From positions 1 through 52,251 of the forward strand of contig NZ_JABANE010000061.1 of the NCBI RefSeq assembly GCF_012844305.1: DNA of 52,251 bases. The letters are read 5' to 3'. Below are positions 35,385 to 44,395 of the stretch, piece after piece. Source of the stretch: Flammeovirga aprica JL-4. Lineage in GTDB: Bacteria; Bacteroidota; Bacteroidia; Cytophagales; Flammeovirgaceae. Below the pieces are notes generated by a model. That model saw only the letters and a program-made list of their open reading frames with translations, ran no database searches and was not told the origin of the DNA. How positions within the stretch are numbered: the first letter of the stretch is position 1; each line of letters begins with the position of its first letter. The translations under genes and the position numbers were made by a program.

Positions 35385-38300
35385 TTAGAACTCGATGCCT
35401 AAAATAGTTATATCGTCTCTTTGTTCAGTTTGACCTTGGTGATCTTTCATGCTATCGATCAAGGCATTATGCTGATAGGTTAATGACTGACTTACCGTTT
35501 GTTCGAGCAAAGTGGTTAGTTTGGTAGAGCCAAATTTCTTTCTCTCGTCGTTACATTGATCAATATAACCGTCTGTCATCAAGAAAACTCTATCACCTTT
35601 TTCGATGGATCTTGTATGAACATCAAAACTCTTTTCTACTTTCTTCTTACGGATACCTCCAATCGCAATACGGTTACCGGTAATTTTCTCTAGCTCGCCT
35701 TTTTCTCTATTGAAATAGAAAATAAAACTTTTTGCTCCTGAGAAATGTAATTTACTTTTTCCATCAACGAATGGATCAATACGCATCACAGACAAATCCA
35801 TACCGTCTTTGTTGTTTGACTTTTCTTGTTTTAAAGCCGACTTAATTCCTAAGTCCAACTCTTTTAAAATCAAGTCCGGTTCGTGAATATTGTTTTCGTT
35901 GACGATTTTTGAAAGCAAGTTGGTACCAATCATTGACATCAATGCACCAGGTACACCGTGTCCTGTACAGTCCACACAAGCAACAAATAATGTATCTCCT
36001 GCTTTTTTACTGATCCAATAGAAATCGCCTGATACAATATCTTTGGGCTGGAAAATTGCGAAGAAGTCGCTGAAGTTAGAATAAATAAGGTCTTTTTCCG
36101 GTAAGATGGCTTGTTGCATCGTTTCCGCATAACGAATACTATCCGTCACTTTTTTATTCTTTCTCGTAATATCTAAATTGGCTTCTTGTACTTGTTCGAT
36201 TAGTTTAGAAACCTCTTCATTTTTATCGTAAAGTGCTTGATTTCTTTCAGAGATAATCAAGTTTGTTTCAGACAAGTGGTCTCTTTGAATTTCCAGCTCC
36301 TCTGCTTGTTGCTGTAACTCTTCCGCTTGTTGTTGAATTTCGTCAGCCTGAGTTTTAATTTCAATTGTTCTTTCTTCTACTTTCTGCTCTAACTCTACTT
36401 GCTGTGCTTGTAATTGCTTTACTCTCACTCTATACCCTAATGCGACTAATGCGATTAAGCCAAGTAAAATAAGCAATTGAACAATTGGACGTTCATACCA
36501 AAAAGGAAGTTTGATAATGGTCACTTTTGCGGAGTTTGTATTCCACACTTGATCATTGTTACAAGAAATCACTTCAAACTGATATTTACCCGGAGGAATA
36601 TTGGTATAAAATGCTTTTCTTGATGAACGGCTATCAATCCATTCCTCATCATAACCCGTCAATTTGTATTTGAAGGCAACTACCTCAGGAGCGACAAAAC
36701 TTAAACCTGTAAATTTAATTTCAAGACGTTCATTTCCTGCAGGAATCGTCACTTCATTGGATTTCTTGAAATCTTGCTCTTCATTATTAATGTAGACCTC
36801 ATTGATCAATACATTTGGAGGGAAAGGATTGACGTATAAGTTTTCTGGATTCACTACAACAATACCTCCTAACGTTGGAAACCAGATTTCACCATTTTCT
36901 CTTTTTAGTGAGACACCATTGGCAGTAGCATCATTCGACGCTAAACCATCATTGTGGTTGTATAATTTAATTTCTGTATTTTCTTTTTCTCCAGAACGAA
37001 TAGCCAATAAATCACGCTTAGAAACAGTATAAATACCATTATTACAGGTCACCCAAAACGTTTGGTTTTTATCTTCTACCAAATCAAAAACAGTGGTGGT
37101 AATACCAATTACTTTGTTGCCAAATTCAAAAACACTTCCGTCTTTATAGCAGAAAATACCATTGTTTGTTCCGTACCAAATCGTCCCCTCTTTATCTTCA
37201 TATACTTTAAATACAATCTGATTTTTCAAATTATTTTTCTTCATGAAGTTCTCAAACTTCCCATCTTTATAGGTCGTCATCCCTTCACGAGTACATATCC
37301 ACAATTGATTTTGGCTGTCCTCGTACATCGACAGAATAAAATTGTCGATCAAACCATCTTTCATAAAGAACTTCTCAATAGAGCCATCTGGATGAATTAC
37401 GTTTAAGCCATTGGCTGTACCTACCCAGATATTATTTTGATGGTCTTCCAAAACCTGACGAGCATAATCATTCGATAAACCGCTTGCCGTAGTCAGTACC
37501 GTTGTAGTGTGTCCTTGATCAGTACTTTTGATTAATCCCTTTTTAGAACAAACCCACATCACACCTTTGCTATCTACAAATGCATCTTTCACCACTGGTG
37601 TGATCAAGTGCTTGGTGATACGGTGCGTGAAGAAATCTCCATCTTTGTAAATACTAATTCCCTCATCAGTACCCACAATAAACTCGCCTTCATGATGTCC
37701 TTTTCTGATAGAATAAATCACATCATCAATCACCCCTTGTTCCTCTTGGTAAGTGATGAACTTTCCGCGGTTTAATAAGTAAATACCCGAATGATAAGTG
37801 GAAACCCAAATACTTCCCTCATGATCTTCCGTTATATCAAGCACAATATGCTTATCGATCTTATCATTTTTGACGATATGACTAATGTTGCCATCAAAAA
37901 ACTTAGACAATCCCGATTCTGTACCAATCCATAAGGCACCAAACTGATCTTCATAAAGTGCCGTTACATGTTTGTTGGGCAGTTGATTTTGAAGCGGGAA
38001 AGGCTGTACTTTCTCATTTTGATCTATAAAAAACAATCCCTCTTTTGTACCTACCCAAAGCTTACCTGTGGCAGATTTAAAAACCGCGTTGATTTGATTG
38101 GAGGTGAAGTTTGAATTGCGCTTATTGAAATTGATTAATTTATTATCCGCTACCCCATACAGACCTTTTGTATTTGTACCTACCCAAAGCACATCATTCT
38201 TGCTTGAATAAATGGTTGAAATATGCGTATTCTGTAATTCTGGAGTAATGCCTTCTGTGATGAATTTATTTTCATGAGGAGCATAGAAGGCCAATCCGTT

Positions 38301-38747
38301 GGAGGTTCCCACCCAAATCTTGCCCTCTTGATCTTTACTGATAGAGGCAATAATATTACTTGGAAGCCCTTCTTGTGTTCGGAAAGAACTCCAATCTTCA
38401 TCCGTTTCTTTACTCAAACCTCCTTGAGTACCGATCCACAACGTATCTTTATCTTCAAGCATGGCCTGAAAAACTCTACCGTGTATCTCTTTGGTATTGG
38501 ATGGCGTAAAAAATGTCTTCTGAACCCCATCGAATTGTATTAACCCGTTGTACGTTCCGATCCAAATGTATTTATCATTAGTTTGCTTTACAAATAAAGC
38601 ACCGTTGTTAGGTAACCCGTCCTTGTCAGTGTACACCTTCATCTTATATTGAGAAAGTGACAACTGGGAGGTGTTCCTAAGTTGTGCTTTTAAAGAATTG
38701 GATAAAATAAATAAAAGTAGAAAAATACTTACGATCTTATTTTTCAT
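35385..38747 (-). CDS. Reg_prop/Y_Y_Y sensor with SpoIIE-type protein phosphatase
   Basis: A 1120-residue membrane sensor with a signal peptide ending LKAQ. Residues about 35-640 are repeated Reg_prop strands (KYIWIGTYNGLIQF, DTLWIGTQGGLSK and so on), forming two seven-bladed propellers as in hybrid two-component sensors. A Y_Y_Y domain follows at about 660-740 (KYKLTGYDEEW, PPGKYQFEV), a membrane helix at about 752-772, a Gln/Glu coiled coil to about 875, then a PP2C SpoIIE domain with FQPKDIVSGDFYW, DCTGHGVPGALMS and the late DGYIDQ. It should sense a periplasmic signal and dephosphorylate an anti-sigma-antagonist-type partner. It is monocistronic; no partner lies nearby. Confidence 0.92.
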   Translation of the reverse strand: MKNKIVSIFLLLFILSNSLKAQLRNTSQLSLSQYKMKVYTDKDGLPNNGALFVKQTNDKYIWIGTYNGLIQFDGVQKTFFTPSNTKEIHGRVFQAMLEDKDTLWIGTQGGLSKETDEDWSSFRTQEGLPSNIIASISKDQEGKIWVGTSNGLAFYAPHENKFITEGITPELQNTHISTIYSSKNDVLWVGTNTKGLYGVADNKLINFNKRNSNFTSNQINAVFKSATGKLWVGTKEGLFFIDQNEKVQPFPLQNQLPNKHVTALYEDQFGALWIGTESGLSKFFDGNISHIVKNDKIDKHIVLDITEDHEGSIWVSTYHSGIYLLNRGKFITYQEEQGVIDDVIYSIRKGHHEGEFIVGTDEGISIYKDGDFFTHRITKHLITPVVKDAFVDSKGVMWVCSKKGLIKSTDQGHTTTVLTTASGLSNDYARQVLEDHQNNIWVGTANGLNVIHPDGSIEKFFMKDGLIDNFILSMYEDSQNQLWICTREGMTTYKDGKFENFMKKNNLKNQIVFKVYEDKEGTIWYGTNNGIFCYKDGSVFEFGNKVIGITTTVFDLVEDKNQTFWVTCNNGIYTVSKRDLLAIRSGEKENTEIKLYNHNDGLASNDATANGVSLKRENGEIWFPTLGGIVVVNPENLYVNPFPPNVLINEVYINNEEQDFKKSNEVTIPAGNERLEIKFTGLSFVAPEVVAFKYKLTGYDEEWIDSRSSRKAFYTNIPPGKYQFEVISCNNDQVWNTNSAKVTIIKLPFWYERPIVQLLILLGLIALVALGYRVRVKQLQAQQVELEQKVEERTIEIKTQADEIQQQAEELQQQAEELEIQRDHLSETNLIISERNQALYDKNEEVSKLIEQVQEANLDITRKNKKVTDSIRYAETMQQAILPEKDLIYSNFSDFFAIFQPKDIVSGDFYWISKKAGDTLFVACVDCTGHGVPGALMSMIGTNLLSKIVNENNIHEPDLILKELDLGIKSALKQEKSNNKDGMDLSVMRIDPFVDGKSKLHFSGAKSFIFYFNREKGELEKITGNRIAIGGIRKKKVEKSFDVHTRSIEKGDRVFLMTDGYIDQCNDERKKFGSTKLTTLLEQTVSQSLTYQHNALIDSMKDHQGQTEQRDDITILGIEF

Positions 38748-39362
38748 AAAGTAGTTTACCGAAAGTCAAAAAATATGAAAGTTTAAAAGTATTTTTTAGC
38801 ATACAATAATGATGTCCATTTTTTCGATTATTAATTTCATAGACATTTGTTAACACATAAACTGATATTTCTAAAAGAAGAAAAAGTATCAAACACTAAT
38901 TAATGCCTTAATGGAGATAAAAACTTAACAAGTGGGGCTTCTATTAGATTTCTTAAGGTGGGTAATTCTGATCTATTTCCAATCAGTAAAAGATGTTTTT
39001 ATAAGCTTTCAGAGTGCTCCTCTTAATTTTGTCTTCACTCAAAAATGAAAAGGAAGTAAGTTGACAAATACTCAGCTCACAACATAATTCACGATGTTAA
39101 CCACCCTATTTTTTAGTGAGATTATTGATCTTTTCTAATTCAATATAGAGTGTTTTAAGGACATAAATCAGCACATTCTTTTGAGGATTGCTTTGCCATA
39201 ATTTTCAATATATAAAATTTTAAAATTACGGACAGGGTTTATTTTATACTCTAAATTCACGCTCACACTCAACACCTGAAATAAGAAATCTTGTTTGCAC
39301 CACAGTTCTAACTATGGTGCAAACAAGATCAACTTTCTTTTAATAGAGAAAACAGGAAGGTG
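38748..39362. other. Gene-free spacer
   Basis: These 615 bases carry no plausible gene. The only structure I see is the long palindrome at 39288-39329. The promoter of the Reg_prop/SpoIIE gene should lie in the first 100 bases. Confidence 0.5.
39288..39329 (-). terminator. Perfect 15-bp-stem palindrome, probable terminator
   Basis: ATCTTGTTTGCACCA pairs exactly with TGGTGCAAACAAGAT around a 12-base loop in which CAG/CTA partly pairs. It lies 34 bp downstream of the minus-strand DUF1186/SEC-C stop codon. The trailing sequence is only moderately T-rich on that strand. Confidence 0.6.
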
Positions 39363-40349
39363 TTACATACAACACTTCTTATACTTTTTCCCACTCCCAC
39401 ACGGACAAGGATCATTTCTTCCTACTTTAGGTTCATCAGATAATGATTTCTCATACAAGTAAGCATTCATTATCTCTTCCGCTTCTTCTTCTCCATCTAA
39501 ACCTAGTTCCCTTTCAAGGCCCGAAAGATCAAACATTTTATCATCAGGATCATAGGTTTCTTCTAATTCAAGGTAGGTTACTTTTACGACGTCTATAATA
39601 AAGTTTTCTTCCTTCAATGCAAACCCTTCTGAAAAGGTCTGATATTCTTCATAATCACCACAAAACGACTCATCTATTCTGTCAGCATCGTATAGTTTCT
39701 TTATGTAAGGCTCTAATTCATGTAAATTTGCATTTTCAATTTCACCTAAGATCATCGCGTTTAGAGAGGGATCTATCACCTTTGAATCTGTTGACGTTAG
39801 ATATTCATGCAATACTTCATCCATAAAGTTTAGTAGCTCCTCTCTACGTTCTGGTTGATAAACAGCTATTGCACACATCCCTCTAACCATAGAAGATTTT
39901 GCAAATGATGATTGCAGAGGAGACACTAAAAATTCTTTTACTAATGCTAAATCATTGTTCAGCATTTTGTAACATACATTATAAAAATCTACTATCTCTT
40001 CTAATAAATAAAAGTCAATGAACTCTTCAGATTGAGCATATAATTTTAGTAATAACTCTTTTCCTCTTTCAGGAGCCATCTCTCCTAAAATTTGAAGCCC
40101 ATGGTAAACAATTCCTATTTCTTTTGGATCCTCTGCATCTTCGTATATATTTCTAAAGTAAGTATAGCGTGATAGTCCATCTTCAACTCCTTTAACAAGG
40201 TCTTCTATTAGAGTATCATAGGGTAATTTTTGGATATCTTTTATGGTAAAATAATCCATATCCAAAAACCTCACGTACAACTCTTCCATTTCTTTTGGAT
40301 GGTGAAAATCAGGTAATCCCTTTAGTATTTGTTTTTCTATATCCTTCAT
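39363..40349 (-). CDS. DUF1186 protein with C-terminal SEC-C zinc motif
   Basis: This 328-residue acidic, helical protein resembles the HEAT-like DUF1186 family: repeated helices with GLQILGEMAPERG and MILGEIENANLHEL. The last 17 residues are a SEC-C motif, NDPCPCGSGKKYKKCC, which binds one zinc as at the end of SecA. SEC-C tails often contact ribosomes or SecB-like partners. Its length and domain order are usual for DUF1186. It has no signal and is cytosolic. A 60-residue ORF precedes it on the same strand. Function is not established. Confidence 0.85.
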   Translation of the reverse strand: MKDIEKQILKGLPDFHHPKEMEELYVRFLDMDYFTIKDIQKLPYDTLIEDLVKGVEDGLSRYTYFRNIYEDAEDPKEIGIVYHGLQILGEMAPERGKELLLKLYAQSEEFIDFYLLEEIVDFYNVCYKMLNNDLALVKEFLVSPLQSSFAKSSMVRGMCAIAVYQPERREELLNFMDEVLHEYLTSTDSKVIDPSLNAMILGEIENANLHELEPYIKKLYDADRIDESFCGDYEEYQTFSEGFALKEENFIIDVVKVTYLELEETYDPDDKMFDLSGLERELGLDGEEEAEEIMNAYLYEKSLSDEPKVGRNDPCPCGSGKKYKKCCM

Positions 40350-40415
40350 AATTAATAGTTAAAAGCTTCTTTTTTTCAGTTTAACTGAGTAATAACAGTC
40401 AAATATGGCTAATTT

Positions 40416-40598
40416 TTATAACCTTCTCAACAATAACTCCGGCATTACTATTTTCACTTCTTTTTCATGTTCTTCTGACCACCAATAAATAATATAACTC
40501 ACTTTCGCTTTTGCTATGGCATATCCTTTTTGAGATAGCTTTTGAAGCTCCTCTTTAAATGCTTTGGAGAATTTTAAGATGGGATTTCCAGAAAACAT
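40416..40598 (-). CDS. Small hypothetical protein, 60 residues
   Basis: A short basic ORF starting with ATG: residues 8-30 are a charged helix (KFSKAFKEELQKLSQKGYAIA), followed by VSYIIYWWSEEHEKEVKIVMPELL. It precedes the DUF1186/SEC-C gene by 66 bp on the same strand and may be co-transcribed. I know of no family. The alternating helix and strand pattern makes a real small protein plausible. Confidence 0.45.
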   Translation of the reverse strand: MFSGNPILKFSKAFKEELQKLSQKGYAIAKAKVSYIIYWWSEEHEKEVKIVMPELLLRRL

Positions 40599-40678
40599 TT
40601 AAGATAAATTACATTACCTCCCAACTTAAACATCGGCAGCTATAACAAGAACAATATCCTTTTATTCCAACCACAAAA

Positions 40679-40728
40679 AAATGCTTCCAATTTCCCCCAT
40701 TCTATTCAAAGGAAAATCAGAAGCATTT
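40679..40728 (-). terminator. Terminator of the HxlR-divergent operon
   Basis: AAATGCTTC (40679-40687) pairs with GAAGCATTT (40720-40728), with inner CCAATTTCC/GGAAAAT pairing. A-runs on the plus strand give a U-tract on the minus strand. Confidence 0.75.
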
Positions 40729-40751
40729 CTTCTTTGGAAGTTTGTACTATC

Positions 40752-41288
40752 TCAAACCTCTTCCAGCATAAATACGCCTGCAAGTGCTTTTCTTTCAATA
40801 TCTTTAGCGAAGAGCGGTGTTTCTTCATTGATATGAAGTTGGAAAGGTGTTTCCTGAGGATCAATGTCTTTTGTTAGCTCGTGAGTAGCTTCGATAAATT
40901 TTTCATTTTCAGTTTCTGAAATCACTTTACAAGTAAGCAGACTGGTGTCCTCATCTATTTTTTCAACTGTCAACTCCCAAGTGATTTGTAATAGTATATA
41001 GTTGACATCATCCAACCATAGTGTGGTATTGGGTGAGACTGTCAATACTCTGTGCTTTTCAGAAATTGTTTCTATGTAGTGCTGAACCATAAAGTAACCC
41101 GCTACATTTTCTACATTCATAGACACCCTTTTTCCGGAAGGCAATTGTCCTTGTGCCGCACTTTGATGTCCAGATGAACAGGCGGCATATTCTTCAGATG
41201 TAATCGTAAAAAGCCATTCTGAAATGTTGATACTTTCAATGTTCGCGTTAATAATGGCTTGTGATGTTGCTTCTCCTAGTTTTGTCAT
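40752..41288 (-). CDS. Hypothetical cytosolic protein, possibly SRPBCC-like
   Basis: A 178-residue protein without signal or membrane helix. Alternating strands and the segment MVQHYIETISEKHRVLTVSPNTTLWLDD then LLQITWELTVEKIDEDTSLLTCKVI hint at a START/SRPBCC-type lipid- or polyketide-binding fold, but I see no diagnostic motif. It follows the SnoaL-like gene by 30 bp and so shares its operon. Both are divergent from an HxlR regulator, suggesting response to a reactive or aromatic compound (inference). Confidence 0.7.
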   Translation of the reverse strand: MTKLGEATSQAIINANIESINISEWLFTITSEEYAACSSGHQSAAQGQLPSGKRVSMNVENVAGYFMVQHYIETISEKHRVLTVSPNTTLWLDDVNYILLQITWELTVEKIDEDTSLLTCKVISETENEKFIEATHELTKDIDPQETPFQLHINEETPLFAKDIERKALAGVFMLEEV

Positions 41289-41318
41289 GATGTTATTAAT
41301 TTGAAGAGAGTGAATGGT

Positions 41319-41798
41319 TTAGAAATAAGTGTTCTCGTTTTTGAATTTTCCGCCAACCATCCAGAAATAGAATCTCATTTGACCGTGAATAGGCTGTACA
41401 GCATCCCAATGTTCTGTGATTTGACCGTCTTCTACTTTCCATACATCTATGATATTCAAACCTTTTTGAGGATTTCCTCTATGCTTTTTATCATTTGTTG
41501 CATGAGAGTGGACTGTTACGTGTTCACCATCTACATAAATATGTTTTACGTCATACATATAATCAGGGTATGTTTTCGCGAAATTTGAAACCACTTCCAA
41601 TACTCCTTCTAAGCCATCTACCATACTTTGATTGTGTTGCTTATAAGGGTGACTTCCATAAGTATTCTTGATGTATTCAAAATCATGATCATTCATCAAG
41701 TGCTGCACAAAGTCAACTACGATCGTTGCGTTTTCTACTTCTTGTGCTGTCCATGTTGACTTTTGATACTGCTGTAAATCAATTTTTAACGTTTCCAT
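41319..41798 (-). CDS. SnoaL-like/NTF2-fold protein
   Basis: I use ATG 41798, giving 159 residues; the frame extends upstream to 41867 but would overlap operator-like repeats. The order of elements (VVDFVQHLMNDHDFEYIKNTYGSHPYKQHN, DGLEGVLEVVSNFAKTYPDYMYDVKHIYVDGEHVTVHSHAT, DVWKVEDGQITEHWDAVQPI) is that of predicted SnoaL-like polyketide-cyclase family proteins, with the conserved late DGQITEHWDxxQ. Function in Bacteroidota unknown. It is the first gene of a two-gene operon divergent from hxlR. Confidence 0.85.
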   Translation of the reverse strand: METLKIDLQQYQKSTWTAQEVENATIVVDFVQHLMNDHDFEYIKNTYGSHPYKQHNQSMVDGLEGVLEVVSNFAKTYPDYMYDVKHIYVDGEHVTVHSHATNDKKHRGNPQKGLNIIDVWKVEDGQITEHWDAVQPIHGQMRFYFWMVGGKFKNENTYF

Positions 41799-41835
41799 TT
41801 TAAACTTTATTAAAAGGTTTTTCAATAAATAATCT

Positions 41836-41896
41836 TTAACTTGCGTTTTGCAATCTATCACAAACATAAAGCATTAACTTGCATTTTACAAGCTAT
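41836..41896. promoter_or_regulatory. Paired operator-like repeats between snoaL-like and hxlR genes
   Basis: Two 23-bp direct repeats, TTAACTTGCGTTTTGCAATC and TTAACTTGCATTTTACAAGC (first 20 bases given), begin at 41836 and 41874, 38 bp apart. Each is itself a partial dyad (TTGC-N5-GCAA; CTTG-N7-CAAG). The second ends 3 bp before the hxlR ATG. They are strong candidates for HxlR binding sites with autoregulation. Confidence 0.75.
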
Positions 41897-41899
41897 AAA

Positions 41900-42334
41900 A
41901 TGAAAAAAGATGAATTAAGATCAGAATGTCCTATCAATTATGCCCTGGAATACCTTGGGGATAAGTGGACATTACTGGTAATTAGAGACCTTGTTTTTGA
42001 AGGAAAAAAATTCTTTAAAGAGATCCTGAATTCGAAGGAAGGCATAGCTACAAATATCCTTACAGACCGTTTAAAACGACTTGAAAGTTTGGGCATTGTG
42101 GAGTCACATCCTTATGAAAAACAAAGAAAATTTAAAGTTTACTCACTGACAGATAAGGGGATAGACTTAATCCCACTATTATTGGAACTTATACTCTGGT
42201 CTGCTAAACATAAGGATGGCTTAAATGTGAGTGCTGAATTTATTGAACTCGTGAAAAAGGATAAAGAAGGAGTTATCAAAGCGATTACAGAGAGTGTCGG
42301 GACTAATAAATTTAGTGCTAACCGAGAGGCTTAA
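41900..42334 (+). CDS. HxlR-family winged-helix regulator
   Basis: I choose ATG 41900, giving 144 residues, since MKKDELRSECPINYALEYLGDKWTLLVIRDL is the usual HxlR N-terminus. Conserved features are the Cys before P (Cys10), GDKWTLLVIRDL, FKEILNSKEGIATNILTDRLKRLESLGIV (recognition helix and wing) and YSLTDKGIDLIPLL. HxlR proteins act as dimers and often sense aldehydes, quinones or oxidants through the N-terminal Cys. Adjacent paired repeats are its likely sites. The tail (residues 105-144) is longer than in minimal members. Confidence 0.93.
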   Translation: MKKDELRSECPINYALEYLGDKWTLLVIRDLVFEGKKFFKEILNSKEGIATNILTDRLKRLESLGIVESHPYEKQRKFKVYSLTDKGIDLIPLLLELILWSAKHKDGLNVSAEFIELVKKDKEGVIKAITESVGTNKFSANREA

Positions 42335-42404
42335 GATCAGTTGATTTTTTTGAAAAAGTTTTTTTTAAAATCACGATTAGAAAAGCATTTAGTTTTTTAT
42401 AGTG

Positions 42405-42445
42405 GTTAATGAGTGGACGTTGTTTTGAAACGTCTATTCATTAAC
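42405..42445 (+). terminator. Hairpin after hxlR
   Basis: GTTAATGA pairs with TCATTAAC, and inside it GACGTT pairs with AACGTC around GTTTTGA. It lies about 70 bp after the hxlR stop. The following sequence is pyrimidine-rich (TGCTTTCTCTT). Confidence 0.6.
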
Positions 42446-42553
42446 TGCTTTCTCTTAGTAGAATGTATTCGACAATAATTTGAGTAATGGAGTTTTTTTT
42501 ATAATTTAAATACGTCGGGCTTTTAAAGTTTGCTACAAATCAAAAAAACTACT

Positions 42554-43045
42554 ATGAAACTACTTGAACACACAACAACCTGGGCCAAAGGCGATATTTA
42601 TCAAGGAAAGGTGATGTTATGCGTAGGTGCTCTATTTCTAATTGCTGTTATAATGATTCTGAGAAGTAATCATGAATTATTAAAAGGCACTTTGATTCCC
42701 TTTTCACTGGCTATTGTAATGTTACTAGGCTATGGAGGTTTTCTAACTTTTACCAGAAATGGGCACATCACTCAGGTGGAGTCCGTTTATAATGAAAGTA
42801 AAATGAAAGCAATAGAACAAGAATATGCAAAAGCCAAAAAAGACCATGAAGCCTATTCAAAATTAAAACCAGTATGGGCATTATTGATTGTCATTGCATT
42901 GGGATTATTTTTTTTGTTTAAAACAGATTATCTCAAAGGTTTAGCTCTTGGGTTTATTGGCCTTTTCTTTATTGCTTTAGTGATAGACACAAACCTACAC
43001 TACAGATTACAACCCTATTTTGAATTACTAAACAGCTTCTCTTAA
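42554..43045 (+). CDS. Four-helix membrane protein, unknown, upstream of bestrophin
   Basis: With ATG 42554 this is 163 residues. Four membrane helices are predicted, at about 23-36, 45-62, 108-125 and 128-147, with a charged coiled segment between the pairs (SKMKAIEQEYAKAKKDHEAYSKL). No family recognised. It ends 11 bp before the bestrophin gene on the same strand, so the two are co-transcribed and may form a membrane complex (inference). No lipobox or signal cleavage site is visible. Confidence 0.75.
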   Translation: MKLLEHTTTWAKGDIYQGKVMLCVGALFLIAVIMILRSNHELLKGTLIPFSLAIVMLLGYGGFLTFTRNGHITQVESVYNESKMKAIEQEYAKAKKDHEAYSKLKPVWALLIVIALGLFFLFKTDYLKGLALGFIGLFFIALVIDTNLHYRLQPYFELLNSFS

Positions 43046-43056
43046 AAAAACAGTTT

Positions 43057-44091
43057 ATGATTACTTCAAAAGGTATTGGATTAAAAAGATTAATACAATG
43101 GTCTGGCCTACATATGCTTTGGCTTCTACTTTTCATGGCCTTTATGGCCTCTCTGTACCATTTTAAAATTATTGAATTTAGGATTCCCTGGTTACCGATT
43201 TCTGTAATAGGAACAGCTGTTGCCTTTTATGTTGGTTTTAAAAACAATCAGGCTTATAGCCGAATGTGGGAAGCACGTAAGATATGGGGAGGTATTATAA
43301 ATGATAGCAGGACATGGGGAATGATGGTTGATGGATTTATAACCAATCAGTTTACTAATGAAAAGGTAAGTGAAAACGAAATAAAAGCCATCAAAAAAAG
43401 ATTAATTTACCGTCATATAGGATGGCTTTACGCCCATCGAAGTCAACTTTTAGTGGCTACACAATGGGAGCATTCAAGTCAAAAAGGTCATATTGGAAAT
43501 ACTGCTAAGTATTTTCAGAAAAATTTTGGAGTGGGACTGGTAGATGATGAAGTGACGAAATCGGAACTAAAAAACTTTTTACCTTTAAGCGAATATGAAA
43601 GGTTGACTAATTATGTCAATACTGCCACACAAATTATCAATGAACAGTCACGCGAATTAACACAGCTAAGGGCATCTGACTTGATTGAAGATTTTAGACA
43701 TATGGAAATGATGAAAATACTTTCCAGTTTCTATACTTTACAAGGTAAAAATGAAAGGATAAAGAAGTTTCCTTTGCCTCGTCAATATGCCAATATGAGT
43801 AGGTATTTTGTAACAATTCTGATTTTCTTACTCCCTTTCAGTATGATACCTGAATTAATGAAATTAGGCAGTTGGGGCATTTGGATATCTGTTCCTATTT
43901 CAGCTTTAATAGGTTGGGTTTATGTAATGATGGAAATTGTGGGAGATTATTCAGAAAATCCATTTCAAGGTATGGCCAATGATATACCGATGTTATCTCT
44001 TTGTAGAGTGATAGAAATAGACCTACTACAAATGCTTGGTGAAAAAGATTTACCTGCACCTATTCAAGCTAAAAATGATATCTTGATGTAA
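43057..44091 (+). CDS. Bestrophin-family chloride channel
   Basis: A 344-residue protein with the bestrophin (PF01062) signature: after the first two helices the segment FKNNQAYSRMWEARKIWGGIINDSRTWG (residues about 61-88), with N, R, W-E-AR and W-G conserved, a cytoplasmic helical region with QLLVATQWEH, and the C-terminal GDYSENPFQGMANDIPMLSLCRVIEIDLLQMLG. Bacterial bestrophins are pentameric anion or cation channels in the inner membrane; ion preference cannot be told here. It is the second gene of an operon with an unknown membrane protein and ends at a strong hairpin terminator. Confidence 0.9.
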   Translation: MITSKGIGLKRLIQWSGLHMLWLLLFMAFMASLYHFKIIEFRIPWLPISVIGTAVAFYVGFKNNQAYSRMWEARKIWGGIINDSRTWGMMVDGFITNQFTNEKVSENEIKAIKKRLIYRHIGWLYAHRSQLLVATQWEHSSQKGHIGNTAKYFQKNFGVGLVDDEVTKSELKNFLPLSEYERLTNYVNTATQIINEQSRELTQLRASDLIEDFRHMEMMKILSSFYTLQGKNERIKKFPLPRQYANMSRYFVTILIFLLPFSMIPELMKLGSWGIWISVPISALIGWVYVMMEIVGDYSENPFQGMANDIPMLSLCRVIEIDLLQMLGEKDLPAPIQAKNDILM

Positions 44092-44395
44092 AATTTCCGT
44101 TTACTTATTTAATAACCTTATTCAGTAAAATAAGGTTATTAAATAGGTTTTCATCAACACAACTAACCTTCGAAAAACTAAATATTTTTTCTCCTTTCAA
44201 ATTAACTCGAAGTAATATAAGTATTTGAGGCCAAGAAATAAGTAGATTAAAGGATAGACCCTTGTTAAGTTTTATTAACAACGTTATTTGGTGGCAAAAA
44301 AAATAATCCAAAGTCTAATAAATAGATAACACACTGACTTTCAATAATAATTAAATCTAACAAGCGGTATTACCCAAAATTAAAACTAATGGATT
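44092..44395. other. Spacer between bestrophin and BspA-like gene
   Basis: About 300 bases with the terminator at 44108-44143 and no gene. The BspA-like gene's promoter should lie in the second half. Confidence 0.5.
44108..44143 (+). terminator. Terminator of the bestrophin operon
   Basis: TTTAATAACCTTAT pairs with ATAAGGTTATTAAA around the loop TCAGTAAA. It lies 17 bp after the stop codon. Confidence 0.85.
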
